This document shows, piece by piece, positions 1-6,794 of a DNA stretch of 64,000 nt (its first letter is position 1; each line of letters opens with the position of its first letter). The notes below the pieces were generated by a model, which searched no databases, was not told where the DNA came from, and worked only from the letters and a program-made list of their open reading frames with translations. The position numbers were made by a program, and so were the translations under genes. The DNA comes from Candidatus Intestinimonas merdavium (GTDB lineage: Bacteria; Bacillota; Clostridia; Oscillospirales; Oscillospiraceae): positions 1-64,000 of the forward strand of contig DXCX01000055.1 of the NCBI GenBank assembly GCA_019115785.1, given 5' to 3'.

Positions 1-438
1 GGTGACGGTGCCGGCCTTGGGAGAGGGCATCAGGCCCTTGGGACCCAGGACCTTACCGAGGCGGCCCACCAGGCCCATCATGTCGGGGCTGGCGACAACC
101 ACGTCGAAGTCGAACCAGTTTTCCTTCTGGATCTTCTGCACCAGGTCCATCTCGCCCACGAAATCAGCGCCGGCCTCCTTGGCGGCCTCGGCCTTGTCGC
201 CCTTGGCGAAGACCAGCACCCGCTGGGTCTTGCCGGTGCCGTGGGGCAGCACGATGGCGCCGCGGACCTGCTGGTCAGCGTGACGGGAGTCAACGCCCAG
301 CTTCACATGGAGCTCCACGGTCTCGTCGAACTTGGCGGGGGCGGTCTTCACCACCAGAGCCATGGCGTCGGCGGTATCATAGAGCATGGACTTGTCAATC
401 TGCTTGGCAGAGTCGGTATATTTCTTTCCTCTGAACAT
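1..438 (-). CDS. rplA: 50S ribosomal protein L1 (partial, C-terminus beyond left edge)
   Basis: Ribosomal protein L1 forms the L1 stalk of the 50S subunit and, in bacteria, can repress its own operon by binding mRNA. The visible N-terminal part begins [13 protein letters not shown] and contains the conserved [13 protein letters not shown] and [16 protein letters not shown] segments. The start is ATG at 438, preceded by GGAGG on the minus strand. The gene lies 18 bp downstream of rplK in the usual order rplK-rplA. Translation is open to the first base of the window, so the C-terminal part is missing. The ORF track shows only antisense or shifted ORFs here because the real ORF is open at the edge. 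Confidence 0.95.
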   Translation of the reverse strand, partial: MFRGKKYTDSAKQIDKSMLYDTADAMALVVKTAPAKFDETVELHVKLGVDSRHADQQVRGAIVLPHGTGKTQRVLVFAKGDKAEAAKEAGADFVGEMDLVQKIQKENWFDFDVVVASPDMMGLVGRLGKVLGPKGLMPSPKAGTVT

Positions 439-456
439 CGTTACTACCTCCTTCCC

Positions 457-882
457 TTACTCTTCCACGGTGACGCCCATGGAGCGGGCGGTACCGGCGA
501 CCATGCTCATGGCGGCCTCGATGGAGGCGGCGTTCAGGTCGGGCATCTTGGTCTCGGCGATCTTGCGCAGATCGTCCTTCTTCAGCTGGGCGACCTTGGT
601 CTTGTTGGGCACGCCGGAGCCGGACTCGATGCCGCAGGCCTTCTTGATGAGCACGGCGGCGGGAGGGGTCTTGGTGACGAAGGTGAAGGAGCGGTCGGCG
701 TAGACGGTGATGATCACGGGGATGATCAGGCCCACGTCGTTCTTGGTGCGCTCGTTGAATTCCTTGGTAAAGGCGGCGATGTTGACGCCGTGCTGGCCCA
801 GAGCGGGGCCGACGGGAGGAGCGGGAGTCGCCTTGCCGGCCGGGATCTGCAGTTTGACGTAACCAGTTACTTTCTGTGCCAC
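457..882 (-). CDS. rplK: 50S ribosomal protein L11
   Basis: L11 builds the GTPase-associated centre of the 50S subunit together with 23S rRNA and the L10/L12 stalk. The protein reads (M)[28 protein letters not shown], with the family N-terminal signature and the C-terminal RNA-binding domain. The ORF track starts at a GTG (891) that lies inside the Shine-Dalgarno sequence AGGAGGTG. The second GTG at 882, 8 nt after AGGAGG, gives the family's normal length of 141 residues and is the likely start. It sits between nusG and rplA. Confidence 0.95.
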   Translation of the reverse strand: MAQKVTGYVKLQIPAGKATPAPPVGPALGQHGVNIAAFTKEFNERTKNDVGLIIPVIITVYADRSFTFVTKTPPAAVLIKKACGIESGSGVPNKTKVAQLKKDDLRKIAETKMPDLNAASIEAAMSMVAGTARSMGVTVEE

Positions 883-982
883 AATGAGCACCTCCTACGA
901 ATGAATGTGGTTGGAACGGGATGCCTGAAGCATCCCTCCCACTTGTGCCTTGGACGGCGGGCGGCCGTGCCGCCCAGGGTAC
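883..982 (-). promoter_or_regulatory. nusG-rplK intergenic leader with two hairpins
   Basis: This 100-bp untranslated stretch upstream of rplK holds two clear minus-strand stems, GGGCGG/CCGCCC close to nusG and GGGATGC/GCATCCC nearer the rplK ribosome binding site. In many bacteria the rplK-rplA transcript is controlled by L1 binding to this leader. A role as the L1 site here is inference only; no 23S-mimic motif was confirmed. Confidence 0.4.
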
Positions 983-1507
983 TTAATCCTGTACCAGCTC
1001 CACCTGGTCCAGCTCCAGCTCCACCGGGGTCTCCCGGCCGAACATGGACACGACCACGCGGACCTTGCTGCGGTCCAGGTCGATCTCCTCCACAGTACCC
1101 AGGAAGGATTCCAGGGCGCCGTCGGTGATCTTTACGGTGTCGCCCACCTGATAGGAAACCACCACCTCGCGCTTTTCCACGCCCAGAGCGGCGATCTCAT
1201 CATCGGTGAGGGGAATTGCTTTGTTGCCGGAGCCCACGAACCCGGTGGCGCCGCGCACGTTGCGGACCAGGTGCCAGGTCTCATCGGTCATCACCATCTT
1301 GACCAGCACGTAGCCGGGGAAGACCTTCCGCTCCACGACCTTGGGGCCGTTGTCGGTGATCTCGGTGACGGTCTCCAGCGGGATTTTGACCTCGTGGATG
1401 AGGTCGTGCATATTGCGGTTTTCCACGTGCTTTTCGATGGTGGCCTTGACCGTGTTCTCATACCCGGAATAGGTATGGACCACATACCACTTTGCACTAT
1501 CAGACAT
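983..1507 (-). CDS. nusG: Transcription termination/antitermination factor NusG
   Basis: NusG binds RNA polymerase and modulates pausing, termination and transcription-translation coupling. The 174-residue protein starts MSDSAKWYVVHTYSGYENTVK, the hallmark NGN-domain start. It carries FPGYVLVKM in the NGN core and a C-terminal KOW domain around residues 120-174 (VGDTVKITDGALESF). Length matches the family. It lies 12 bp downstream of secE and 100 bp upstream of rplK, the standard arrangement. The Shine-Dalgarno is weak, which may mean coupling to secE translation. Confidence 0.96.
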   Translation of the reverse strand: MSDSAKWYVVHTYSGYENTVKATIEKHVENRNMHDLIHEVKIPLETVTEITDNGPKVVERKVFPGYVLVKMVMTDETWHLVRNVRGATGFVGSGNKAIPLTDDEIAALGVEKREVVVSYQVGDTVKITDGALESFLGTVEEIDLDRSKVRVVVSMFGRETPVELELDQVELVQD

Positions 1508-1519
1508 AACCGCTACCCC

Positions 1520-1819
1520 TTAACCCTTGAAGAGGTCGATGAGGGCGGCGATGATGCCGCTGGCAAGAGCGTCGAAGACCCAGATGAAGATGCCGACCAC
1601 GATCACACAGACGATCACGATCACCGTGTTGTTGATGGTCTGCTTGGGAGTGGGCCATACGACCTTCTTGAGCTCGCTCTTCATCTCGCGGAACCAACGG
1701 GCGACACGCTGGAAAAAGCCGGGCTTTTCGTCCTTCTTGGCCTTTTTCTCCACCTTGGCGGGCTTGGAAGCGGCCTGGGCGTCAGCGCTGGTCTTTTCGA
1801 TCTTCTCGTTGTCAGACAT
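1520..1819 (-). CDS. secE: Preprotein translocase subunit SecE
   Basis: SecE clamps SecY in the Sec protein-export channel. The 99-residue protein has a Lys/Ala-rich cytoplasmic N-terminal extension (about residues 1-45), the conserved amphipathic segment FREMKSELKKVVWPTPKQ, and a single membrane span (about 62-88). This is the one-span Gram-positive form. It sits between rpmG and nusG, as in most Firmicutes. The charged extension makes it longer than the roughly 60-residue Bacillus protein. Confidence 0.95.
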   Translation of the reverse strand: MSDNEKIEKTSADAQAASKPAKVEKKAKKDEKPGFFQRVARWFREMKSELKKVVWPTPKQTINNTVIVIVCVIVVGIFIWVFDALASGIIAALIDLFKG

Positions 1820-1861
1820 TCGGTTTCACCCTTCTTTCTTGTGACACTTCCGCAATAATCA

Positions 1862-2026
1862 TCACTTGGTCTCGGTGTGGAGCGTGTGCTTCCTGCAGAA
1901 GGGGCAGTACTTGTTTCTTTCCAGACGGTCGGGAGTATTCTTCTTGTTCTTGTTGGTGACGTAGTTGCGCTGTTTGCACTCGGAGCATCTCAGGGTGATC
2001 TTCACCCGCGCACCGGCTTTTGCCAT
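1862..2026 (-). CDS. rpmG: 50S ribosomal protein L33 (zinc-binding form)
   Basis: This 54-residue gene is too short for the ORF track. Translation of the minus strand gives [28 protein letters not shown] and ends [16 protein letters not shown]. The two CxxC pairs (CSEC and CPFC) mark the zinc-coordinating C+ type of L33, a 50S subunit protein. The start ATG at 2026 follows AAGGAGGTGCCGAAAC. Being first in the rpmG-secE-nusG-rplK-rplA cluster, it probably heads the transcript. Confidence 0.93.
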   Translation of the reverse strand: MAKAGARVKITLRCSECKQRNYVTNKNKKNTPDRLERNKYCPFCRKHTLHTETK

Positions 2027-2050
2027 GTTTCGGCACCTCCTTCAATGGTT

Positions 2051-2077
2051 CGGACCCAACAAAAAATGCCGGGTCCG
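2051..2077 (-). promoter_or_regulatory. Hairpin in the rpmG leader
   Basis: A perfect 7-bp inverted repeat (CGGACCC ... GGGTCCG) with a 13-nt loop containing a run of six T on the minus strand lies just upstream of the rpmG ribosome binding site. An alternative short stem, GCCG/CGGC followed directly by ATTTTTT, overlaps it. The pair could act as a terminator/antiterminator switch in the roughly 220-nt leader. The structure is seen; the function is inferred. Confidence 0.35.
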
Positions 2078-2253
2078 GCTATACCGAATCCCAGCACGTT
2101 CGAAAAAGGCACGGACAGGGCCCGTCCCCAGTCAAAACACGGTAGGTTCGGCATGATCTGCCTCCCTATGTCCTCCGGAGGAGGGAAAGGGTTTGTGCCC
2201 ATTACACCGTAAAAATGCGCACAAAAGGAAAGCCCTTTTTCATAGGTGCTAAT

Positions 2254-2282
2254 AGCCTATCATAAGCAACTGGAAAAGTCAA
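2254..2282 (-). promoter_or_regulatory. Candidate promoter for rpmG-secE-nusG-rplK-rplA
   Basis: On the minus strand TTGACT is followed after 17 bp by TAGGCT. The -35 is good and the -10 is weak. It lies about 230 bp upstream of rpmG, implying a long leader, and is back to back with the ruvX promoter. Confidence 0.4.
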
Positions 2283-2299
2283 GCATTGTTTTTCTGGGG

Positions 2300-2329
2300 T
2301 TGACAAGTCTTCTGCGGGACCGATATAGT
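2300..2329 (+). promoter_or_regulatory. Promoter for ruvX
   Basis: TTGACA and TATAGT are separated by 18 bp, close to the housekeeping sigma consensus. The -10 ends only 22 bp before the ruvX ATG, so the 5' leader is very short and barely contains the ribosome binding site. Confidence 0.7.
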
Positions 2330-2351
2330 GGAGGGGAAAGGAGGGAGGACC

Positions 2352-2771
2352 ATGCGCATCATGGCCATTGACTACGGCGACGCCCGGACGGGGATCGCCA
2401 TCTCGGACCCTACTGGATTTCTGGCGGGGTATACAGAGGTCATCCACAGCCGGAAGGGGGAACAGGTGTGCGCCCGCCTAGCCGCGCTGAAGGAGCAATA
2501 TCAGGTGGAGGAGCTGGTGATGGGCTTTCCCCGGAACATGGACGGCACCGAAGGGCCTAGAGCGGAGCTGTACCGGGCTTTTGCCGGACAGGTGGAGGAG
2601 GCCACCGGCCTTAAGCCGGTGCTCTGGGACGAGCGGCGGACCACCATCGAGGCCCACGACATCCTCCACGCCAGCGGAAAGAAGATGAAAACACACAAAA
2701 AGACGGTGGATGCCGTGGCGGCAACGCTCATCCTGGAGGGCTATCTCACCCGAAAGCGTGCCCGAGGCTGA
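2352..2771 (+). CDS. ruvX: Putative pre-16S rRNA nuclease / Holliday junction resolvase-like protein (YqgF)
   Basis: YqgF/RuvX is an RNase H-fold nuclease implicated in 16S rRNA 5'-end maturation. The 139-residue protein shows the family's opening MRIMAIDYGDARTGIAISD (first catalytic Asp), the mid-region LVMGFPRNMDGTEGPRA, and the final catalytic-site segment VLWDERRTTIEA followed by DAVAATLIL. The track's GTG start at 2328 would precede or overlap the transcription start, so the ATG at 2352 with GGAGGACC just upstream is chosen. It is usually near alaS or mltG; here the gene stands before the luxEC-like pair. Confidence 0.92.
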   Translation: MRIMAIDYGDARTGIAISDPTGFLAGYTEVIHSRKGEQVCARLAALKEQYQVEELVMGFPRNMDGTEGPRAELYRAFAGQVEEATGLKPVLWDERRTTIEAHDILHASGKKMKTHKKTVDAVAATLILEGYLTRKRARG

Positions 2772-2804
2772 GGACAGACCACCCGGACCAGAAGGGAGGA
2801 GAAC

Positions 2805-3926
2805 ATGGGAAACCGATATCGGCTCTTTACCTGGAAGGACCCCTATGATACGGCGGGGACAGAAAAGCTCTTTGTGGCCGCCATGCGGGACAACTGCGCC
2901 TTCCACTATGCCCATTGTCCGGAGTACCGAACCATTCTGGACCACTTTGGGTTCCGGCCGGACATGCTGCGGGACACATCGGACCTGGCCCGGCTGCCGG
3001 TGCTGCCCACCTTATATTTTAAATCCCATCGGCTCTTCTCCATGCCGCCGTCGAAGATGCGCATCAAGGCCACCTCTTCGGGGACGCGGGGGAAGAAAAG
3101 TGAGATCGGCTTTGAGCTGGGCGGGCTGTGGAGCGGCTTCCACATGGTGCTGCGCATCCTGCGTTACCACCATTTCCTCTCCCCAGTGCCCACCAATTAC
3201 CTCATCCTGGGCTACCAGCCCCACAAGAGCAACCAGACCGCCGTGGCCAAGACGGCCACCGGATACACCTATATCACCCCCGCCATCCACCGGGAGTACG
3301 CCCTGAAATATCGAGACGGAGGCTACCAGGTGGACTTTGACGGCCTCATCCGGGCCCTGGAACGGTACAGCCGATCCCGGTTCCCCACCCGGTTCATGGG
3401 TTTTCCCGCCTACACCTATTTCCTCATGGAGGAGCTGGAGCGGCGGAGGCTGCGCTATCCGCTGCCCAGGGGGTCCAAAATTTTCCTGGGTGGCGGCTGG
3501 AAGCAGTTTTACCGGGAAAAGGTGGACAAAGAGACCTTTTACGCCAAGGCCTGGGACCGATTTGCCATCCCGGAGGAGCACGTCTATGAGTCCTTTGGGG
3601 CGGTGGAGCACCCCATTTACTTTGCCGACTGTAGGTATCATCACTTTCATGTTCCGGTATACAGCCGGGTCATCATCCGGGATGTGCGGACCCTGGAGCC
3701 GGTGCCCAACGGTACCATGGGGCTGGTGAACCTGCTCACCCCCATGCTCAACGCCGTCCCAATCCTGAGCATCATGACCGACGACCTGGGCATCCTCCAC
3801 AATGGGGAGACCTGCCCCTGCGGTGTGCGCTCCCCCTGGCTGGAGATCATCGGCCGGGTGGGTATGGCCGACATCAAGACCTGCGCCGCCGGCGCTGACG
3901 ATCTGAGAAGGGGGGCGGGCCTGTGA
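2805..3926 (+). CDS. LuxE-like acyl-protein synthetase / PaaK-like adenylating enzyme
   Basis: LuxE activates a fatty acid with ATP and passes the acyl group through a cysteine thioester to the reductase LuxC. The 373-residue protein has the LuxE/PaaK look. An ATP-binding loop KATSSGTRGKKS lies near residue 90, a second motif FLGGGWKQF near 225, ESFGAVEHP near 262, then a C-terminal CPCG motif and a final Cys in DIKTCAAG, where LuxE carries its acyl-accepting Cys. The start ATG follows GGGAGGAG. The gene overlaps the following LuxC-like gene by 4 bp, so they are probably translated together. No luciferase genes are near. A phenylacetate-CoA-ligase-like role cannot be excluded, but the partner favours a fatty acid reductase. 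Confidence 0.8.
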   Translation: MGNRYRLFTWKDPYDTAGTEKLFVAAMRDNCAFHYAHCPEYRTILDHFGFRPDMLRDTSDLARLPVLPTLYFKSHRLFSMPPSKMRIKATSSGTRGKKSEIGFELGGLWSGFHMVLRILRYHHFLSPVPTNYLILGYQPHKSNQTAVAKTATGYTYITPAIHREYALKYRDGGYQVDFDGLIRALERYSRSRFPTRFMGFPAYTYFLMEELERRRLRYPLPRGSKIFLGGGWKQFYREKVDKETFYAKAWDRFAIPEEHVYESFGAVEHPIYFADCRYHHFHVPVYSRVIIRDVRTLEPVPNGTMGLVNLLTPMLNAVPILSIMTDDLGILHNGETCPCGVRSPWLEIIGRVGMADIKTCAAGADDLRRGAGL

Positions 3927-5206
3927 TCCTGTATCAAGGGAAGCTCTATCCCTCCCAGGAGCAAAACGGGCTGCTGGAGGACATGGAAGGGGCCATAACC
4001 ACCACGCTTCAGCGGCAGGCCCCGGAAGCGGAGACCGTGATTGCCGCCTGTGACGGCCTGGCGCGGCAGGTTCTGGACGGGGCGTTTGATACCATCATCG
4101 CCGGACTGGGGCTGGACAGGCGCTTCACCCTGGCCCAGGCGGCGGCGGCCGCCAGCCTGCTCCGCCGGGACAGCCTGGAGTTCAAGCTCTCCCTGGAGCT
4201 TGGACCCGGCTGGGCGGGCCCCAAAGCAGTATCGCCGCCCCACGCTGGGCTCACCATCACCAAAGAGATCCTCCCACTGGGGGTCCTCTTCCATATCGCC
4301 GCCGGAAACGTGGACGGCCTGCCGGCCTACAGTGCCGTGGAGGGCCTGCTCACCGGAAATGTGAACATCCTAAAGCTTCCCCAGGCCGATGGGGGGCTGT
4401 CGGTGCTCCTCCTCCACGCCCTCACCCAGGCTGCCCCGGCGCTGGCAGACTACATCTATGTCTTTGACACCCCTTCCGATGATCTGCCCGCCATGAAAAA
4501 GATGGCGGCCATGGCCGACGGCGTTGTGGTGTGGGGTGGGGAGGGGGCGGTGTCCGCCATCCGGGGTTTGGCTCCCACGGGCTGCCGCCTCATTGAGTGG
4601 GGCCACAAGCTTAGCTTTGCCTACATTACCCCCGGGGGAGAAAATCCGGAGGCCCTGGCCGCCCTGGCGGAGCATATTGCGGATACCCGACAGCTACTGT
4701 GCAGCTCCTGTCAGGTGATCTTTCTTGATACCGGGGACAGAGAGGAGGTCCGTATCTTCTGCCGCAGATTCCTGCCGCTGCTGGAGAAGGCCATGAGAAA
4801 GGGCCCTCCTGTGGATGACGGCTCAGCGGCTCAGGTGACTCTGGCCCAATACGAGCAGCGGCTGGAGGCCATTACCCAGCCAGGGCCGGAGATCTTTCGC
4901 GGAGAGGGCTGCTCCCTCACCGCCTGCGACGATGGAGAACTGGCCCTCTCCCTCCAGTTTGGGAACCCACTGGTGAAGGCCCTGCCCCGGGCAGAGCTGC
5001 CCGCTATGCTGCGGCGTCATAAAGGGGTATTGCAGACGGCAGGGCTGCTGTGTGCCCCGGAGGAGCGGGAGGAGCTGGCCATGACCCTTCTTCGGGCGGG
5101 GGTGGTCCGGGTCACCGGGGCTGGGGAGATGAGCCGCACCACCTGTGGTGATGCCCATGACGGAGATTACCCGCTCCGGCGGTATACTCGAGTCACCGAG
5201 CGGTAG
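3923..5206 (+). CDS. LuxC-like acyl-CoA / acyl-protein reductase
   Basis: LuxC reduces an enzyme-bound acyl group to a long-chain aldehyde with NADPH. The 427-residue protein contains the family's cofactor region (HIAAGNVDGLPAYSAVEG, GNVNILKLP, residues about 120-155) and a cysteine cluster TRQLLCSSCQVIFLD near 255-270, where the catalytic Cys is expected. It is somewhat shorter than luminous-bacteria LuxC (about 480). The start is GTG overlapping the LuxE-like stop as GTGA. The downstream TauE/SafE gene converges and overlaps its 3' end by 14 bp. The pair presumably makes a fatty aldehyde whose use is unknown, since no luciferase or alcohol dehydrogenase is adjacent. Confidence 0.82.
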   Translation: MILYQGKLYPSQEQNGLLEDMEGAITTTLQRQAPEAETVIAACDGLARQVLDGAFDTIIAGLGLDRRFTLAQAAAAASLLRRDSLEFKLSLELGPGWAGPKAVSPPHAGLTITKEILPLGVLFHIAAGNVDGLPAYSAVEGLLTGNVNILKLPQADGGLSVLLLHALTQAAPALADYIYVFDTPSDDLPAMKKMAAMADGVVVWGGEGAVSAIRGLAPTGCRLIEWGHKLSFAYITPGGENPEALAALAEHIADTRQLLCSSCQVIFLDTGDREEVRIFCRRFLPLLEKAMRKGPPVDDGSAAQVTLAQYEQRLEAITQPGPEIFRGEGCSLTACDDGELALSLQFGNPLVKALPRAELPAMLRRHKGVLQTAGLLCAPEEREELAMTLLRAGVVRVTGAGEMSRTTCGDAHDGDYPLRRYTRVTER

Positions 5207-5564
5207 GGGGTGCCTTGCGGAAGAGCTCCCGAAGCCCCACCGCCAGAAGAAAGCCCCCAAAGCACCGACGGAGGAGGTCGGTGTCCAGGCCGGTGGAGGC
5301 CCAGGCGCATAGCCCGGCGGCGGCCAGCCCGGCCAGAATGGCGGGGAGGGCGGCGTCTTTTGCCACATAGCCGTTTTTAAAGTGGGCGGGGAGTGCGGCG
5401 GCGGCGGCCGGCAGAAAGTAAACCAGATTGATACCCTGGGCCAGGTGCTGTTCCACCCCGGCAAAGGCGGTGAGGTAGAGGAGAAGCAGGGTGCCTCCCC
5501 CCACGCCAAAGCCGGAGAGGACCCCGGTGGCAACGCCCACCAGGAGGGCGATGAGCCAACTCAC
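5193..5564 (-). CDS. TauE/SafE family half-size membrane protein (second subunit)
   Basis: This 123-residue hydrophobic protein begins VSWLIALLVGVATGVLSGFGVGGGTLLLLYL, with a glycine-rich motif typical of each half of TauE/SafE exporters (sulfite, sulfoacetate or other organic acid anions). About three or four membrane spans are visible. GTG at 5564 overlaps the upstream partner's TGA (GTGA), implying coupled translation. The ORF track merges it with a meaningless upstream frame (5193-5993), so most of that 266-residue ORF is a shadow. The family is normally one protein of about 250 residues; here the two repeats are separate genes. Substrate unknown. Confidence 0.75.
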   Translation of the reverse strand: MSWLIALLVGVATGVLSGFGVGGGTLLLLYLTAFAGVEQHLAQGINLVYFLPAAAAALPAHFKNGYVAKDAALPAILAGLAAAGLCAWASTGLDTDLLRRCFGGFLLAVGLRELFRKAPPTAR

Positions 5565-5929
5565 AGGCCGAAGAGGGACTTGACGCCCCCGTAGAGGAGA
5601 AGGAGGGCGAAGCCCCGCCGAAGCCAGTCCATGGAGAGGCCTTTGAAGAGTTTGCCCCCCAGCCATCCCCCCAGAAGTCCACCCAACAGATAGGGGAGGG
5701 CGGCATTGAGGTCCAGCCCGCCCCGGAACAGGTAGATGCCGGTGGAGAGAGCGCACAGGGGGAGGATGATCGCTACCGATGTGGCGAAGGCCTTCCGCTG
5801 TCCCAGGCCGCACCACCCGGCCAGCAGAGGCACCAGGACCATGCCGCCGCCGCCACCGAAAAAGCCGTTGACCGCCCCGGCCAGGGCGCCGGACACCGCC
5901 GGCCGGAACCAGGCTGATTTTTGTGCCAT
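5561..5929 (-). CDS. TauE/SafE family half-size membrane protein (first subunit)
   Basis: This 122-residue membrane protein begins MAQKSAWFRPAVSGALAGAVNGFFGGGGGMVLVPLLAG, the glycine-rich repeat of TauE/SafE transporters, with about four hydrophobic spans. Together with the overlapping downstream gene it reconstitutes one normal-length transporter, so a heterodimer of two homologous halves is likely. The ribosome binding site GGGAGG lies inside the 3' arm of a terminator-like hairpin directly upstream, and the ATG comes straight after its T run. The substrate cannot be told from sequence. Confidence 0.75.
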   Translation of the reverse strand: MAQKSAWFRPAVSGALAGAVNGFFGGGGGMVLVPLLAGWCGLGQRKAFATSVAIILPLCALSTGIYLFRGGLDLNAALPYLLGGLLGGWLGGKLFKGLSMDWLRRGFALLLLYGGVKSLFGL

Positions 5930-5972
5930 AAAAAATCCCTCCCTTGGCGTTAGTTTGCCAAGGGAGGGATTT
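5930..5972 (-). terminator. Terminator-like hairpin that contains the ribosome binding site of the next gene
   Basis: Perfect 16-bp arms (AAATCCCTCCCTTGGC / GCCAAGGGAGGGATTT) flank an 8-nt loop and are followed on the minus strand by six T and then ATG. It can end tcdA transcription, and read-through mRNA would have the GGGAGG ribosome binding site of the TauE gene locked in the stem. Confidence 0.8.
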
Positions 5973-6023
5973 TGCTATACAGGGGGGAGACAAAAAAGAG
6001 CATGGACCATGGAGATGTCCGGC

Positions 6024-6737
6024 CTACCGCACTCCGGTGAGGTCCATGACCACCTCGCCGGCAAGAAGCAGGCCGGCGGAGGCGGGGACCCACACTACAC
6101 TGGCGGGGACACTGCGGCGGCCCGGGGGTGGGGCCTCGGGCTGGTCGGCCTTGCGTGCCTCCTCAGGGGACCACACCACCTTGTGGTGGAGGATGCCACG
6201 ATTCCGCAGCTCCTTTCGGACGACCCGGGCCAGGGGACAGCCCTCGGTCTTGGAGAGATCGGACACCCGCAGCAGGGAGGCGTCCAGTTTGTTTCCGGTG
6301 CCCAGGGCGGAAATGATGGGCACACCCCGGCGCAGGGCCGTTTCAATGAGGTCCAGCTTACAGCTCACCAGATCAATGGCGTCCACGATATAATCATAAC
6401 GCTGGGCGAAAAAATCCTCACGGGTCTCAACCTCGTACCGCCCCTGGACGGGGTGGACCCGGCAGGCGGGATTTACAGCCAATACCCGCTGAGCCATGGC
6501 CTCCGCCTTGGGGAGCCCCAGGGTGGACTCCAGGGCCTCGGCCTGGCGGTTGAGATTGCTGGGCTCCACCTGGTCCTGGTCCATGAGGGTCAGCTCCCCC
6601 ACGCCGGAGCGGGCCAGGGCCTCGGCGCACCAGCTGCCCACGCCGCCCAGACCCAGCACGCACACATGGGCCTTTTCCAGTCGCTCCATGGCGTCGGCGC
6701 CCAGGAGCATGCGGGTGCGGAGAAAACGTGCGTCCAT
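6024..6737 (-). CDS. tcdA: tRNA threonylcarbamoyladenosine dehydratase (TcdA/CsdL family, ThiF fold)
   Basis: TcdA cyclises t6A to ct6A at position 37 of ANN-decoding tRNAs using ATP; it belongs to the E1/ThiF/MoeB fold. The 237-residue protein shows the nucleotide-binding motif VCVLGLGGVGSWCAEAL (about residues 28-45), DQDQVEPSNLNRQ (the Arg contacting ATP phosphates), YIVDAIDLVSCKLDLI and IISALGTGNKLD. The start ATG follows AAGGAGG, which itself follows the upstream gene's terminator. The family assignment is firm; TcdA over other ThiF paralogues is favoured because no sulfur-carrier or Cys-desulfurase gene is nearby. Confidence 0.88.
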   Translation of the reverse strand: MDARFLRTRMLLGADAMERLEKAHVCVLGLGGVGSWCAEALARSGVGELTLMDQDQVEPSNLNRQAEALESTLGLPKAEAMAQRVLAVNPACRVHPVQGRYEVETREDFFAQRYDYIVDAIDLVSCKLDLIETALRRGVPIISALGTGNKLDASLLRVSDLSKTEGCPLARVVRKELRNRGILHHKVVWSPEEARKADQPEAPPPGRRSVPASVVWVPASAGLLLAGEVVMDLTGVR

Positions 6738-6750
6738 TTCTACCTCCTTG

Positions 6751-6782
6751 AAAAAATCCCCCGGAGGGAGGCCTCCGGGGGA
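6751..6782 (-). terminator. Intrinsic terminator of the parvulin gene
   Basis: On the minus strand the stem TCCCCCGGAGG/CCTCCGGGGGA is followed by a T run. It stands between the foldase gene stop and the tcdA ribosome binding site, so tcdA probably depends on read-through or a promoter not recognised here. Confidence 0.8.
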
Positions 6783-6794
6783 CGGTTCAGCGCC

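Noticed and set aside
5193-5993. Single 266-codon ORF as one transporter
   Set aside because: Only its last 123 codons are TauE/SafE-like; the first half is a shifted frame of the neighbouring half-gene.
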